From assembly GCA_943735955.1 (NCBI GenBank), contig OX030957.1, positions 9,345,100 to 9,409,099 on the forward strand: a stretch of 64,000 bases of DNA, read 5' to 3'. Position numbers and translations under genes: made by a program. The notes beneath the pieces were generated by a model. The model was given only the letters and a program-made list of their open reading frames with translations, was not told the origin of the DNA and did no database searches. The stretch comes from Piscicola geometra (Eukaryota; Annelida; Clitellata; Hirudinida; Piscicolidae). This document shows positions 1-14,900 of the stretch, piece after piece. Position 1 is the first letter of the stretch; each line of letters starts with the position of its first letter.

Positions 1-140
1 AGTTTTTATTTCAGTTTTGTTTTGGAAATAATTATATTTTTTATTTTCGTTTTCGTTTTGAAAATAAATTTAGTTTTTATTTTCGTTTTCGTGGAACGAT
101 TATTCAGAATTGTCGTTTTCGTTTTCGTTACGAAAATAAC
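1..140. repeat. TTTTCG-rich repeat at left edge
   Basis: Repeated TTTTCGTTTTCGTTTTGAAAAT-like units end near 140. The same units occur in opposite orientation at 63905-64000. Only the inner part of the repeat is visible. DNA from 141 to 364 is DROSHA intron with nothing else recognised. Confidence 0.6.
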
Positions 141-364
141 ACTGGTTGCTACGCTGGTCATTCGACTATTTTATGCCAAATCACGATGAACAAATAGAAA
201 TATGATTATTCAAACATATATGTTAATTAGTTATCAAGAATGATTATTAAGATGAGTACACAAGCATAAATGTTAATATTAGTACACAAACACAAATATA
301 TTAATATCATTAGTACAAACATGAATATTCATGTCTCTATTTGGCGTCTTTCACGATGTTTCAG

Positions 365-3300
365 GCCTCAGAAGACACCCTGGAGTACCCGAAGATCATC
401 CACTTTGGCTACAGACCTGCTCAGCTCAGCTACGTCGGAGACGCAGTGTAGGTGGTTGTGGATGGTTTGGGTGATATGAAGGTGGTGGTTTGGATGCAGG
501 TGGGTTTGTAGATGCCGTAAGGGTGGTTTGGGTGACATGAATGTCATTACGTATTTAACTGATACTCAATCATCTGAAACTCGTGTGAAGCAATCAAATG
601 AATGGTCGACCACAAACGTGGCGACAGGTACAGCAAGCTCTTCAAGCAGTACATGAAGCTCAAGTACCTGGTCGCCAACAAGCCCAAACTCTCCGCCAAG
701 GACCGCGAGAAACTGCGCTGTCTCGAGAACCAACTGCAGGAGATCAGACTCAAGGGGTGAGTGTCCTTGAGGATGATGAGGATGATGATGATGAGGATGA
801 TGATGATGATGATGGTGGTGATGGTGATGGTGATGATGATAGTGATGATGATGATGATGATAATGGTGATGTCTATTATAATGCGCTGCAACAGAGGCGC
901 CACTCACACGCTGTAATTATCTCTTAATACATTTGAATGCTTTCCTCTACAAGTTTCATTACTATTTATAATGGAATAATTGTTAATTAATTAATTTATT
1001 TCTTGGTTTATTTTATTGTTCAATGGTTTATTTATTTTTTAATTTATTGGTTTATTTATTGTTCAGCTTATTGGTTTATTTATTGTTCAGTTTATTGGTT
1101 TATTTATTGTTCAATTTATTGGTTTATTAATCGTTTAATTTAATCTTATACCGATTGGTTTATTATTTAGTTGATCGATCATTGCTTGGATAGCTTCGAT
1201 GGTTATATGAGGATATAGTCATAGTTGTTTGCGATGCAGGTGGCTGAAGCGTGAGATGACGGTCGAGGTGAGCAGTGAATCCTTCCACAGGACTGGACTC
1301 AAGTCGGACATTTGCCAAGTGCCTTTCTTACTTTTTTAAATCATCATTACCTTCATCATTATCTTCATCATCATCTTTATCATCAACGTTGTCATCGTCA
1401 TCATCATCATCATTCTTTTTAAATCAATAAGTTTATATATTCAAATTCATTAGCAAGTACTAAATAAGTATATTTAAATATTCAAATAAATTAGCAAGTA
1501 CTTAATTAGCATATATGGATTTTCAAGTGCATTAATGAGTACATAATTAGCATATATGAATATTCAAATGCAGCACGCCCTCTTGCTGCCAGTGCTGCTT
1601 CAACATCTCCGCTTCCACAAGTGCCTCGACGTGCTGGAGGACAACATAGGCCACCGCTTCAAGGACCGCCTCTACTTGCAGGTGCCTTATCCACCTTCAT
1701 CTATTCACCTTCATACACCTTCATCCATTCCACTTTGATTTATTCACCTTCATACACCTTCATCCATCCCTTCATCCATCCCTTCATCCATCCCTTCATC
1801 CATCCCTTCATCCATCCTTTCATCCATCCATTCATCCATCCCTTCATTCACCTCCATCCACCTCCATCCACTTCCATCTTCCAAGCGATACAAACCAACT
1901 TTATCTTTATCTCTCCCGCCTTCAAACCACTTTACGGATGACACAACGACTTCGTGACGTCTTTCGACCAGTGATGGGCACATCTCAAATAGAATCTTCA
2001 TTTACAAATCACAAATCATCTCTAAAACTATTTGCATCCCGAAACACAAATATCGAATCAAATCTTAATTGTATCAAAATCAAAATCGTGATTGGATTTC
2101 TCGTCCATTACTTCACTCGTCAACGACAGATGGCGATGACCCACCCGTCGTTCCGTATGAATTACGGCACAAATCCCGATCACGCACGCAACTCCCTGTC
2201 GAACTGCGGTATGCGGCAGCTGCAGTACGGGGACAGACACATCCACTACATGCACACCCGGAAGAGAGGTTTGGGCGAGATGTGGGTGTTGTGTGTGGTA
2301 GGGGGATTTGTGGTTGTGGTAGGGGAGTTTGTGGTTGTGGTAGGGGAGTTTGTGGTTGTGGTAGGGAGATTTGTGGTTGTGGTAGGGAGATTTGTGGTTG
2401 TGGGGTTGTTGTAGTGTGTGGTTGGGATAGAGGGGTTGTTGTAGTGTGTGGTTGTGATAGAGGGGTTGTTGTAGTGTGTGGTTGTGGTTGTGGGGTTGTT
2501 GTAGTGTGTGGTTGGGATAGAGGGGTTGTTGTAGTGTGTGGTTGTGATAGAGGGGTTGTTGTAGTGTGTGGTTGTGGTAGAGGGGTTGTTGTAGTGTGTG
2601 GTTGTGGTAGAGGGGTTGTTGTAGTGTGTGGTTGTGATAGAGGGGTTGTTGTAGTGTGTGGTTGTGGTAGAGGGGTTGTTGTAGTGTGTGGTTGTGGTAG
2701 AGGGGTTGTTGTAGTGTGTGGTTGTGGTAGAGGGGTTGTTGTAGTGTGTGGTTGTGGTAGAGGGGTTGTGGATGTGGTGTTGTCTGTGGGGGAGTTTTTG
2801 TCGATTATTTTGTGGATGTTGTGTAGTTGTTGTGAGGGAGATTTGGTTCTTGCTGCAGAAAAGTGGTATTTGTTGTAGTGTGGTCGTTGTGGAGGCTGGT
2901 ATAGTGTTGATATTGTAAAAATAAGTCGTGGTTGTTGTACCACATACACCACAAATATAAACCACCACCACCACCACAAAATCCAGGTAGCACCATACAC
3001 CACACAACCACAAACATACACCACATGCACCACTCCGCAGGCATAAAGACTCTAATCCACATAATGTCGAAGATGGCTCGGGTGAAGGAGACCGCCTCGG
3101 AGATCCACCACTATGAGAGACTCGAATTCCTTGGGGACACCGTCATTGAGTTTCTGTCTAGGTGTGTGGGAGGTTGCAGTGGTTGGGGTGGTTAGAGGGT
3201 GGTTGGAGTGGTTAGGGAGTGGGTGGGGGTGGGTGGGTTAGGAAGAAAGACGAGGTGGAAAGTGGCTAGGTGGGTGAAATCTATGTTATGTTCACGAAGG

Positions 3301-6300
3301 TTTTTAGAGAAGGTTACTTTTCGAAGGAAAGATATTGTACTTTTCAGTTAGCATTTTAGAGAAGAATTTAAGTTAAAGACATTAAAGCAGTATATCTTTG
3401 AAGCACCACACATGCATTCATTCATGCACTCGCCCATGAACCCATGAAATAACTAATAACTGTCGTATTAACTGGAAAAAAAAACAAAAATAAGAACTGT
3501 AAATGTAACTAAAATGCATCAAATAAGCTTTAACTATTACTGTAACTGAAAAATCTGAATTGAAACAACACTGGCCCACCCATCAACCCACCCATGCAAC
3601 CATCCACCCACCCACCCACCCACCAGCATCCACCTCTTCTTCCTCTTCCCTCGTCTCGAGGAGGGTGGCTTGGCGACCTTCAGGGCTGCTCTTGTTCAGA
3701 ACCAGCATTTGACTGTGCTTGCCCAGGTGAGAGGAAGCCTCATGGGTCCTGCATGCTGTGATCATCTCTCATTATAACTTGAACTTTTGTTTCTCTTTAT
3801 GATGCACCAGGGAAAGCAACTACGTACATATCTCTTAATGCATACGTCGTGAAACACCGCGTCATATCTTACACTAAGTGGGAGATAGCTCACCTTCCGA
3901 CTTTAAGTATTCGTACCAAACGAAAAGTTGTGGTAGTCAAACCGAATGCGAATATATTTCAAAAATTACAAATTTAATTAAAAGTAATAGGGTTATCAAT
4001 CAATTAGTAATTACGGCAAGCACTGACTAAACCACACAGAAACTGGGCCTGCAGCACTTTCTCCTATACGCGCACGGACCTGACCTGTGCAGGGACTCCG
4101 ATCTGAGGTACGCCCTTGCCAACTGCTTCGAAGCTCTCATGGGTCAGTGGGTGGGTGGGGGATGGTTGTGCTGATGATGATGATTATGGTTGGGGTGGTG
4201 GTAGTGATGATGATGATTATGGTTGGGGTGGTGGTAGGGATGATGATGATTATGGTTGGGGTGGTGGTAGTGATGATGATGAGGGTTAGGGTGGTGGTAG
4301 TGATGATGATGGTGGTGATGATGTTGATACATGGCTGTCTTGTTCCAATACATGTGGAAACTTGAGAGCACTTGAGAAGAACGCACTGCCATATCATCGC
4401 TATCATTATCATCACCATCAACAGCATCATCATTAGCACTGCCGTTACTTCATCCACACATACCACCACAATCACCACCATCACTACCACCACCATCACA
4501 ACCACCACCATCACTACCACCACCACCACAACCACCACCATCACTACCACCACAACCACCACCACCACAACCACCACCATCACTACCACCACCATCACTA
4601 CCACCACCATCACTACCACCACCATCACTACCACCACCATCACTACCACCACCATCACTACCACCACCATCACTACCACCACCATTACTACCACCACACG
4701 ACATTATTATTATTATTACTATTCTCACCATCAACACCACCACCACTACTAAAAACCCTATCATTATCACCACCACTACTAAAATCCCCATCATCACCAC
4801 CACCACTACAAGCATCCTCACCATGACCACCACTACTAAAACCCCCATCAGCACCACCACTACTAAAAACCCCATCATCACGACCACCACCACTACAAGC
4901 ATCCTCGCAACCCAGCCGTAACCTCTCCAAGGCTCCTTGTACCTCGACGCGGGCATCGAGGAGGCAGACCGCGTCTTCGGCGAGGCGCTCTTCAAGGGAG
5001 ACGCCAAACTGCACCACGTGTGGACGAACCTGCCTTGCCACCGTCTGCAGGGCGACGAACCGATGGGCGACCGGCATTGGATCGAGAAGAGCAAGCCGTT
5101 GCAGGTTGCTTGCTTGGGCGTTTGGAGTTGTTCGCGGGGTGATTTATGCGGGGATGGGATCAGGGGTGGTTTGTGTGTGGCGGTTGGGGTTCTGTGTGTG
5201 GTGGTTGGGGTTCTGTGTGTGGTGGTTGGGGTTCTGTGTGTGGTGGTTGGGGTTCTGTGTGTGGTGGTTGGGGTTCTGTGTGTGGTGGTTGGGGTTCTGT
5301 GTGTGGTGGTTGGGGTTCTGTGTGTGGTGGTTGGGGTTTTGTGTGTGGTGGTTGGGGTTTTGTGTGTGGTGGTTGGGGCTCTGTGTGTGGTGGTGGTTTG
5401 CGGTGTTGGTTTGTAGTTGAGTTGCAGGCTGCTTGGCGTTTTTTGCGGACATTTTTAATATTCTCTCCACTTGCCACTTACCATTTCGTCAACTACCTAC
5501 TCTCAATCATTGCATGATGTGCTGGTCTTCCACCATAAATCATTCATCTAGCACTCACATCACCTACCATCCTAACCTTCTCGACCACCAACCAATTACT
5601 CACCCACCCAACCTTCCACAACTACCATTCCATCCCTACCATACTCGTAAATCCTAAACTTCCAACCATCCACGACATCCAAATCTCCACCCTCCTGCCC
5701 CACCCAACCATCCACATCCATCCCATCCCATCATCCCACCCAACCATCCACCCACCATCCACCCAACCATCCACAACACCAAACACCCACCATCCCACCA
5801 ACCACCCAACCATCCACCCAACCATCCACCCAACCTTCCCACCCAACCATCCACCCACCATCCCACCCAACCATCCCACCCAACCATCTACAACACCATC
5901 CCACCCAACCATCCACAACACCATCCCACCCAACCATCCACCCAACCATCCCACCCAACTATCCACCCAACCATCCACTCAACCATCCACCCAACCATCC
6001 CACCCAACCATCCACCCAACCATCCACCCAACCATCCCACCCAACCATCCACCCAACCATCCCACCCAACCATCCCACCCAACCATCCCACCCAACCATC
6101 CACCCAACCATCCACCCAACCATCCCACCCAACCATCCACCCAACCATCCCACCCAACCATCTACCCAACCATCCCACCCAACCATCCACCCAACCATCC
6201 ACCCAACCATCCACCCAACCATCCCACCCAACCATCCACCCAACCATCCCACCCAACCATCCCACCCAACCATCCACCCAACCATCCCACCCAACCATCC

Positions 6301-8942
6301 ACATCCATCCCACCCAACCATCCACAACACCATCCACCCACCATCCCACCCAACCATCCCACCCAACCATCTACAACACCATCCCACCCAACCATTCACA
6401 ACACCATCCCACCCAACCATCCACCCAACCATCCCACCCAACCATCCACCCAACCATCCACCCAACCATCCACCCAACCATCCCACCCAACCATCCCACC
6501 CAACCATCCACCCAACCATCCACCCAACCATCCCACCCAACCATCCCACCCAACCATCCACCCAACCATCCACCCAACTATCCCACCCAACTATCCACCC
6601 AACCATCCACAACACCATCCACAACACCATCCCACCAACCATCCACCCAACCATCCACAACACCATCCACAACACCATCCCACCAACCATCCACCCAACC
6701 ATCCACAACACCATCCCACCAACCATCCACCCAACCATCCACAACACCATCCACATCCAACCATCCCACCCATCCATCCACATCCATACCGCCACAGAAG
6801 CTAGTCGAGTTCGAGGAGTCGTCGGGCATCCGCTTCAAGCACATCCGCCTCCTCGCCAGGGCCTTCACCATGAGGAACATCGGCTACAACAACCTCTCCC
6901 TGTGCGTTCTCCTCACCCATCTGCTATTATCTTCAACGTTACTAAAATCACTTCTGCCACTACCGCCACTACTACCATGACCACTAATACAATCATCAAC
7001 AATACTACTCTTATTACCACCATCTCTATCACCACAACCACCACTATCCCCATTACTTTTACCACCTCACCACTATCACAATCGCCACCACCCACAACCA
7101 CCCCCAACATTACCAACCATCACCACTACCACATCCATCACAATCACCACCACCCACAACCACCCCCAACATTACCAACCACCACCACTACCACAACCAT
7201 CACAATCTCCACCACCACCACCCACAACCACCCCCACCATTACCAGCCATCACCACTACCACATCCATCACAATCACCACCACCCACATCCATCACAATC
7301 ACCACCACCACCACCCACAACCACCCCCACCATTACCAACCATCACCACTACCACAACCATCACAATCTCCACCACCACCACCCACCCCCACTATTACCA
7401 ACCATCACCACTACCACATCCATCACAATCACCACCACCCACATCCATCACAATCACCACCACCACCACCCACAACCACCCCCAACATTACCAACCACCA
7501 CCACTACCACATCCATCACAATCACCACCACCCACATCCATCACAATCACCACCACCACCACCCACAACCACCCCCAACATTACCAACCATCATCACTAC
7601 TACAACCATCACAATAACCCCCACCACCACCCACAACGACCCCCAAAATTACCAACCATCACCACTACCACATCCATCACAATCACCACCACCACCACCC
7701 ACAACCACCCCCACCATTACCAACCATCACCACTACCACAACCATCACAATCTCCACCACCACCACCCATCCCCACTATTACCAACCATCACCACTACCA
7801 CATCCATCACAATCACCACAACCCACATCCATCACAATCACCATCACCACCACCCACAACCACCCCCAACATTACCAACCACCACCACTACCACATCCAT
7901 CACAATCACCACCACCCACATCCATCACAATCACCACCACCACCACCCACAACCAGCCCCAACATTACCAACCATCACCACTACCACATCCATCACAATC
8001 ACCACCACCCACAACCAGCCCCAACATTACCAACCACCACCACTACTACAACCATCACAATCACCACCGCCACCACCCACAACCACCCTCAACATTACCA
8101 ACCATCACCACTACCACAACCATCACAATCTCCACCACCACCACCCACAACTACCCCCAAAACTTTACCAACCACCACCACTACCACAACCATCACAATC
8201 ACCCCCACCACCACCCACAACGACCCCCAACATTACCAACCATCACCACTACCACAACCACCACAATCTCCACCACCACCACTACCACAACCATCACAAT
8301 CACCACCACCACCACCAACTAGGGGACACAACCAAACGCTGGAGTTTCTGGGCGACACCATCTTGCAGTTCATCACTTCAGAGTACCTCTTCAAGCACTT
8401 CCCCGACCACCACGAGGGCCACCTCACGGTTGGTGTTGTTAGGTGTTGTTTGGTGTTGTTTGGTGTTGTTTGGTGTTGTTTGGTGTTGTTTGGTTTTGTT
8501 AGGTGTTGTTTGGTGTTGTTTGGTGTTGTTTGGTGTTGTTTGATGTGGTTTGGTGTTATTTGGTTTTGTTTGGTGTTGTTAGGTGTTGTTTGGTGTTGTT
8601 AGGTGTTGTTTGGTGTTGCTAGGTGTTGTTAGGTGTTGTTTGGTGTTGTTTGGTGTTGTTTGGTGTTGTTTGGTGTTGTTTGGTATTGTTTGGTGTTGTT
8701 AGGTGTTGTTTGGTGTTGTTTGATGTTGTTTGGTGTTGTTTGGTGTTGTTAGGTGTTTTTAGGTGTTGTTTGGTGTTGTTTGGTGTTGTTTGGTGTTGTT
8801 AGGTGTTGCTTGGTGTGGTGTATCATGGTGTGGTGTTGCTTGGTGAGGTTGAGTACAAGAGTTGGAAAAATGATTTTTTTTTAATGCGCCATTATCGTCG
8901 TCATCATCGTCGTCATCATCATCATCATCGTCATCATCGTCG

Positions 8943-8974
<32 letters not shown>

Positions 8975-11900
8975 TATACTACACAACAATGTTCTTGAGG
9001 TTGATTAACAAACACCATTACACACTCAGCTACTGCGCAGTTCGCTGGTGAACAACAAGACGCAAGCCATCAACGCCCTACGTCATCAACAACGACCCCA
9101 AGGTCAAGGAGAGGATGGAGAATGAAAAGAATAAGGTAAGGTCAATTGACAACTTTCAAACTTTCCATTAAATTCATTTTTATTTGTTCAGAAAGGCAGT
9201 AAAGATTTCATCGCATTCTCCTCTGAATCAATCACGGCATTTCTTCTTTTTCTCTTCTCGGTGTTTTTTTCACCCATCTCATCTTCAACACCATCAACGC
9301 CATCATTATCATCACTGTTTGTCTCTTGGTTCTCATCTTCATCATCACCATCATCGCCATCATCATCATCGCCACCACCATCATCATCATCACCACCATC
9401 ATCGCCATCATCTTCATCATCACCATCATCGGCATCATACAATACAACGACGAGTATTATTAACGTGGCGTAAACCCGGACGGGCTTCAAGACCACTTGG
9501 TTATGGAAAAATTGATAATAATATTAATGATAGATGAATAAATGGAAAGTATAGGAAAAGTAAGGTATTGAAATTTAACAATAAAATCATTTATATATAT
9601 ATATATGCATACATTTATACATATATATAAACAAACATATACATACACATATATATATATATATACATATATATACACATATATATATATATATATATAT
9701 ACATATACATACATACATACATATATACACATACATATATACATATATATATTTATTTATTTATTTTTATATATATTTTTTTTTTAAATAGACAAAATAT
9801 TTTTTTTAAAGATTGAAATTGAAATGATAATAACAATAAATTCAAGAGAAAAAGTGAATATCTATATTATATTATTATTATTATTTATTATTATTATTAT
9901 TATTTATTTTACAATTATTATTGACCATTTGTATAAATATAAAAAAGAATGAAATTGGGAAGCAAGAAATTGATTAATGAAAAATGAGCAGTTAATTTGT
10001 TAGTTATTGTGATCGGTCAAACAAGTACGTTTTCAGGGAACGGCTGAATGTCGAGGTCGAGCTTAGGGATTTGAGTCTATTGGGAAGACTATTCCAAAGA
10101 GTCGGCGCTGCAACAAAAAAGCTTCTTGCACCTGCATACTTGAGTTTATAGCTCTGTGGAACTACATCTCTTGACCTAGCAGACCTGAGTCTTTCCCTCT
10201 GGGGAAGACTTGCTCTCATGACAATACTACTCGACAAATAATCTGGGCACTCATTAGACAGACACTTGTGCATTAACAAGATGTTTTTGTATTCAATTCT
10301 ATTTTCAACACGAAGCCAGTGAAGCTCCTTGAGAACAGGGCTGATGTGATCATACTTTCTAGCACCTGTTATGAGCCTAGCTGTGGTGTTGATTATAGAC
10401 TGAATTTTCTGCAGCTGCGTCATTGGCAACCCAGTAAGAATGATAATGCCTTAGTCAATTCGACTGAGAACCAAAGCAGAAGCCAATGTTCTCAGTGAGT
10501 CCTTGGTCAATAACCATCTTATGGATCGTATTTGGCGTAAAGAAGCAAAGCAGGTTTGAGTCATCTTATTGATGTGTGTCGTCATGGTGAGGTCTTTGTC
10601 GAGATAAACTCCTAGGTTTCTGACACTATCGGAAGGAATTATCTCGTTCTGAAAAATGCGAACTGGATCTTTGGGAGTGTGAGTAGAGTTTCGACGGGAT
10701 GAGAGCCAGATAACTTCAGTTTTGCTGGAGTTAAGTTTCAGTTGATTGGCACCCATCCAAGCAGCAATTTCATCAATGCATGATGACACCCTTGCTTGCA
10801 GGTCAGCCTGATGACCTTTAATGCAATGACCGTAAATCTGGGTGTCATCAGCGTACTGATGAAAAGCGAGCTCATGTCTAGCTGCTATTCTTTCCAAATC
10901 TCCAGTGTACAAAGAGAACAGTAAAGGACCAAGAACTGAACCTTGGGGGACTCCTACAGCGGAAACCGACATTGTCGATTTTGTCCCACTACAGCGGATG
11001 TCAAAACATCTGTCATTTAAGTAGTCCCTAAACCATTCTAACGCAGAGTCAGAGAAACCATAGGAGATGTGCAGTCTTCGGAGCAGTGTAGCATGATCTA
11101 CCAGATCGAAAGCTGCCGATAGATCAAGCAAAACTAACAATGTAAGCTTACCGTCATCTGCTGCCCTAAAGATGTCTGAAAAGACTTTGGTTATGGCAGT
11201 TTCTGTCGAATGATGACAACGGTAGGCTGACTGCAAGGGAGGGAAAAGATGAAATTCTGCGAGGTAGTTGACTACTCTGTGGAGAACTAATCTTTCCATG
11301 AGTTTGGACAACACCCTCAAGTTTGAAATAGGCCTGTACGACGAAGTTTTAGTGAGTTTAAGACTTGGCTTCTTGAGCAGTGGCGTGATGTAGGCCGACT
11401 TGAAAGACTTCGGAACCCTGCCTGCCGAAAAAGACCTGTTGAATAAGCTCACTAAAAAAGGAGCAATTATTCCAGATATCTCCTTCAACAGCCATGTAGG
11501 AACCGGGTCATTCGAGCACTGCTTATTCGGAAGCCTTTGAATAGCCCTAACTACTTCTTCTTCGTCGACTATGCTGAACCCATTCAAACTGAGCCTGTGC
11601 TCGCAGAATGAAAATGTTGGGTCATATTGGGCATTGATTGACCTTCTCGCCGACGCAACTTTCTCTGTGAGGTGTGCGTGATAGTCATCAGCACTGATGC
11701 CTGAGACTGACGACGTCTTACTTCTGCCCGCGATGCTATTGATGAGTTTCCAGGTGTCAGCTGGCTTCCCTTTGGACTGAGAGAGCTTCAAGTTCCAGAA
11801 CTGCTCTCGCTTGCGTCTGCACAGACTCTTGTAAACTTTCAACTGCTTGACCCAGGCAGTACGTGCTTGCTCATTTTTTGACTTACTGTAGCTTCTCTCG

Positions 11901-14900
11901 AGACTTCTCTTAAGGCGTTTAGAGTCGCGACACTCATGGTCAAACCAAGGGTCCGAAGGCCTCTGGTGCACTCTAACAGTCTTAAGAGGAATCAACTTAT
12001 CGAGAATGCTAGTCAAAGTGGAGCTGTAGAAGTCAGCAGCTGAATCTACATCAAGGTCAGTGCTAGACGAGAGTGGAGACAGTCGAACCTGTTGAGCAAA
12101 CTCTGTTCTATCCAATAGTTTCCAGCGTCTACTAGAAGTTATTTTGTACACAGGAGGAGGCTTGGCCAGTTGACACTTCCGTGCATCATCATCATCATCA
12201 TCACCACCCTCATCATCATCACTACTACTATCATTACCACCAATACTATCATCATCACCCCCATCATCATCATCACCATGCAAGGTGAAGGACAAAGCGG
12301 ACATCTTGGAGGCGTTCATGGGAGCACTGTACGTGGACCAGGGCCTCGATCCGTGCATCGTCTTCTGCCAAGTCTGCTTCTACCCTAGACTCAAAGTATT
12401 TTTTCAAAGTTTTTTTATTATAAATTAATTTTGAGTATTTAGCTGAAATTTAAATTATAATTTATCACTATAAATTTTTATACATTTTATACTAAATTTT
12501 TATACATTTTATACTAAATTTTTATACGTTTTATACTTAATTTTTATACATTTTATACTTAATTTTTATACGTTTTTTTACTTAATTTTGATACATTTTA
12601 TACTTAATTTTTATACATTTTATGACACATTTTTATACATTTTATACTAAATTTTTGTACATTTTATACTTAATTTTTATACATTTTATGCCAAATTTTT
12701 ATACATTTTATACTTAATTTTTATACATTTTATACTAAATTTTTATACATTTTATACTAAATTTTTATACATTTCATACTAAATTTTTATACATTTTATA
12801 CTAAATTTTTATACATTTTATACTAAATTTTTATACATTTTATACTAAATTTTTAAACATTTTATACTATATTGTAATGATCAATTGTTATTTAAATTTT
12901 AGCTGAATACTTAAAACATTAAAAATTATTACTGGAGAATATTGTTTTACATTTTATATATTTATAGTTATTATTTATAGTCATTTATACTTAATTTTTA
13001 TACATTTTTTACTTAATTTTTATACATTTTTTACTTAATTTTTATACATTTTTTACTTAATTTTTATACATTTTTTACTAAATTTTATGTATTCATAGTT
13101 ATTATTTATAGTCATTTATACTTAATTTTTATACATTTTTTACTTAATTTTGATACATTTTATACTAAATTTTTATACATTTTCTGCCACATTTTTATAC
13201 ATTTTATACTTAATTTTTATACATTTTATGCCAAATTTTTATACATTTTATACTAAATTTTTATACATTTTATACTAAATTTTTATACCTTTTATACTAA
13301 ATTTTTATACATTTTATACTAAATTTTTATACATTTTATACTAAATTTTTATACATTTTATACTAAATTTTTATACATTTTATACTAAATTTTTATACAT
13401 TTTATACTAAATTTTTTAACATTTTATACTAAATTGTAATGATATATTGTTATTTAAATTTTAGCTGAATACTTAAAACATTAAAAATTTTATACTAAAT
13501 TTTTATACCTTTTATACTAAATTTTTTTACATTTTATACTAAATTTTTATACATTTTATACTAAATTTTTATACATTTTATACTAAATTTTTATACATTT
13601 TATACTAAATTTTTATACATTTTATACTAAATTTTTTAACATATTATACTAAATTGTAATGATAAATTGTTATTTAAATTTTAGCTGAATACTTAAAACA
13701 TTAAAAATTATTACTGGAGAATATTGTTTTACATTTTATATATTTATAGTTATTATTTATAGTCATTTATACTTAATTTTTATACATTTTTTACTTAACC
13801 CTCTACTGCATGAATTAAAAAAAACTGTTAGGAATTACAAGTAATAAAAATTTTTCATATTGGTGTTAGGTTACAAAACAAGGGAAAATTATTTATATAC
13901 AAATTTTTTCCCAATAAAGGTTGAAAATGAGCCAAAACATATATGATGCCAATTGGCATCACCATGCACTTCCCAGTGAATCGAACACATTTTTTATATA
14001 TTTATATATATTGTTTAACTTGTACAACAAAACATTTTTTTAAAGTTTTTAAACAATATTATTGTTAAAAATTGTTGTTATTCAGTGTGAAAACGTTTGA
14101 AACAGTTTTTCTTCTTCGTAAAACATATTTGGCATTTTTCACATCGAACGCGGGATTGACCATTGCAACCAGGTAAACGACAGCGAAGTCTTTCAGTAGC
14201 CCAAGTTGGCCAATGGCTAGTTTCATCTGTGCGAACCTCAGCAATTGGCAAATACTGTCCTGTCGTCCCTTCTTCGTGATTTGAGTTTGACTCTCCAAGC
14301 TTGGCCGACCTGCAGATCTCTTTTTGCTTATGCCTTTGCTTGCTTTACATAAACCTACAATAGAAAGAAAGCAAAAAATAAATGTATAGTAATTATTTAT
14401 ATCATCAAGTTGAAACAAGTTTCCGTCCTATTGTTTACCTTCTGCGATTTCGCCATTCCAGTATCTTCTGGTACTTGGTAAGACTACCAAGGACATCCCC
14501 ATGGATATGCCCAGAAACTTTTCTAGTTCCGGAACAGTTAGCTGCAGTGGTTTTTCAGAACGAGTTTGAGCAGAGTAAAGATTACTCTGCTCAACTATAT
14601 GTTCTTTTAGTTTAGTTGAAAAAAATAATTCAAAAAAATGAGTAGGAGATTTCAAGTCCAGGATGTGAGAACCTAGACTCTCATCTCCTGAAAATGGTAT
14701 TCTTCTGTCTGTTTCATTTTTTGTAGTTTTCCACAACAGTTTTCGTTTTGTTTTAGCTTTCATTTGTGTGCTAGTTAAAGGTATGTCTTCAACGTCACTG
14801 CTTTCTTCAGAACTTTCATCATTGTTTATAGGAGGCTTTTAGTCTTCATTCCTCTCATTGTCATCAGACAGCTCACTGTCATCGCTTTCAATAGAAATTG

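Noticed and set aside
5622..6880. Multiple WVGW/DGWV-repeat frames on the minus strand
   Set aside because: Translation of the CCCAACCATCC array in DROSHA intron 9.
12179..12358. N-terminal acidic extension of the LINE protein
   Set aside because: It is the antisense of a (CAT)n tract and DROSHA exon 13; the element itself starts near 12178.
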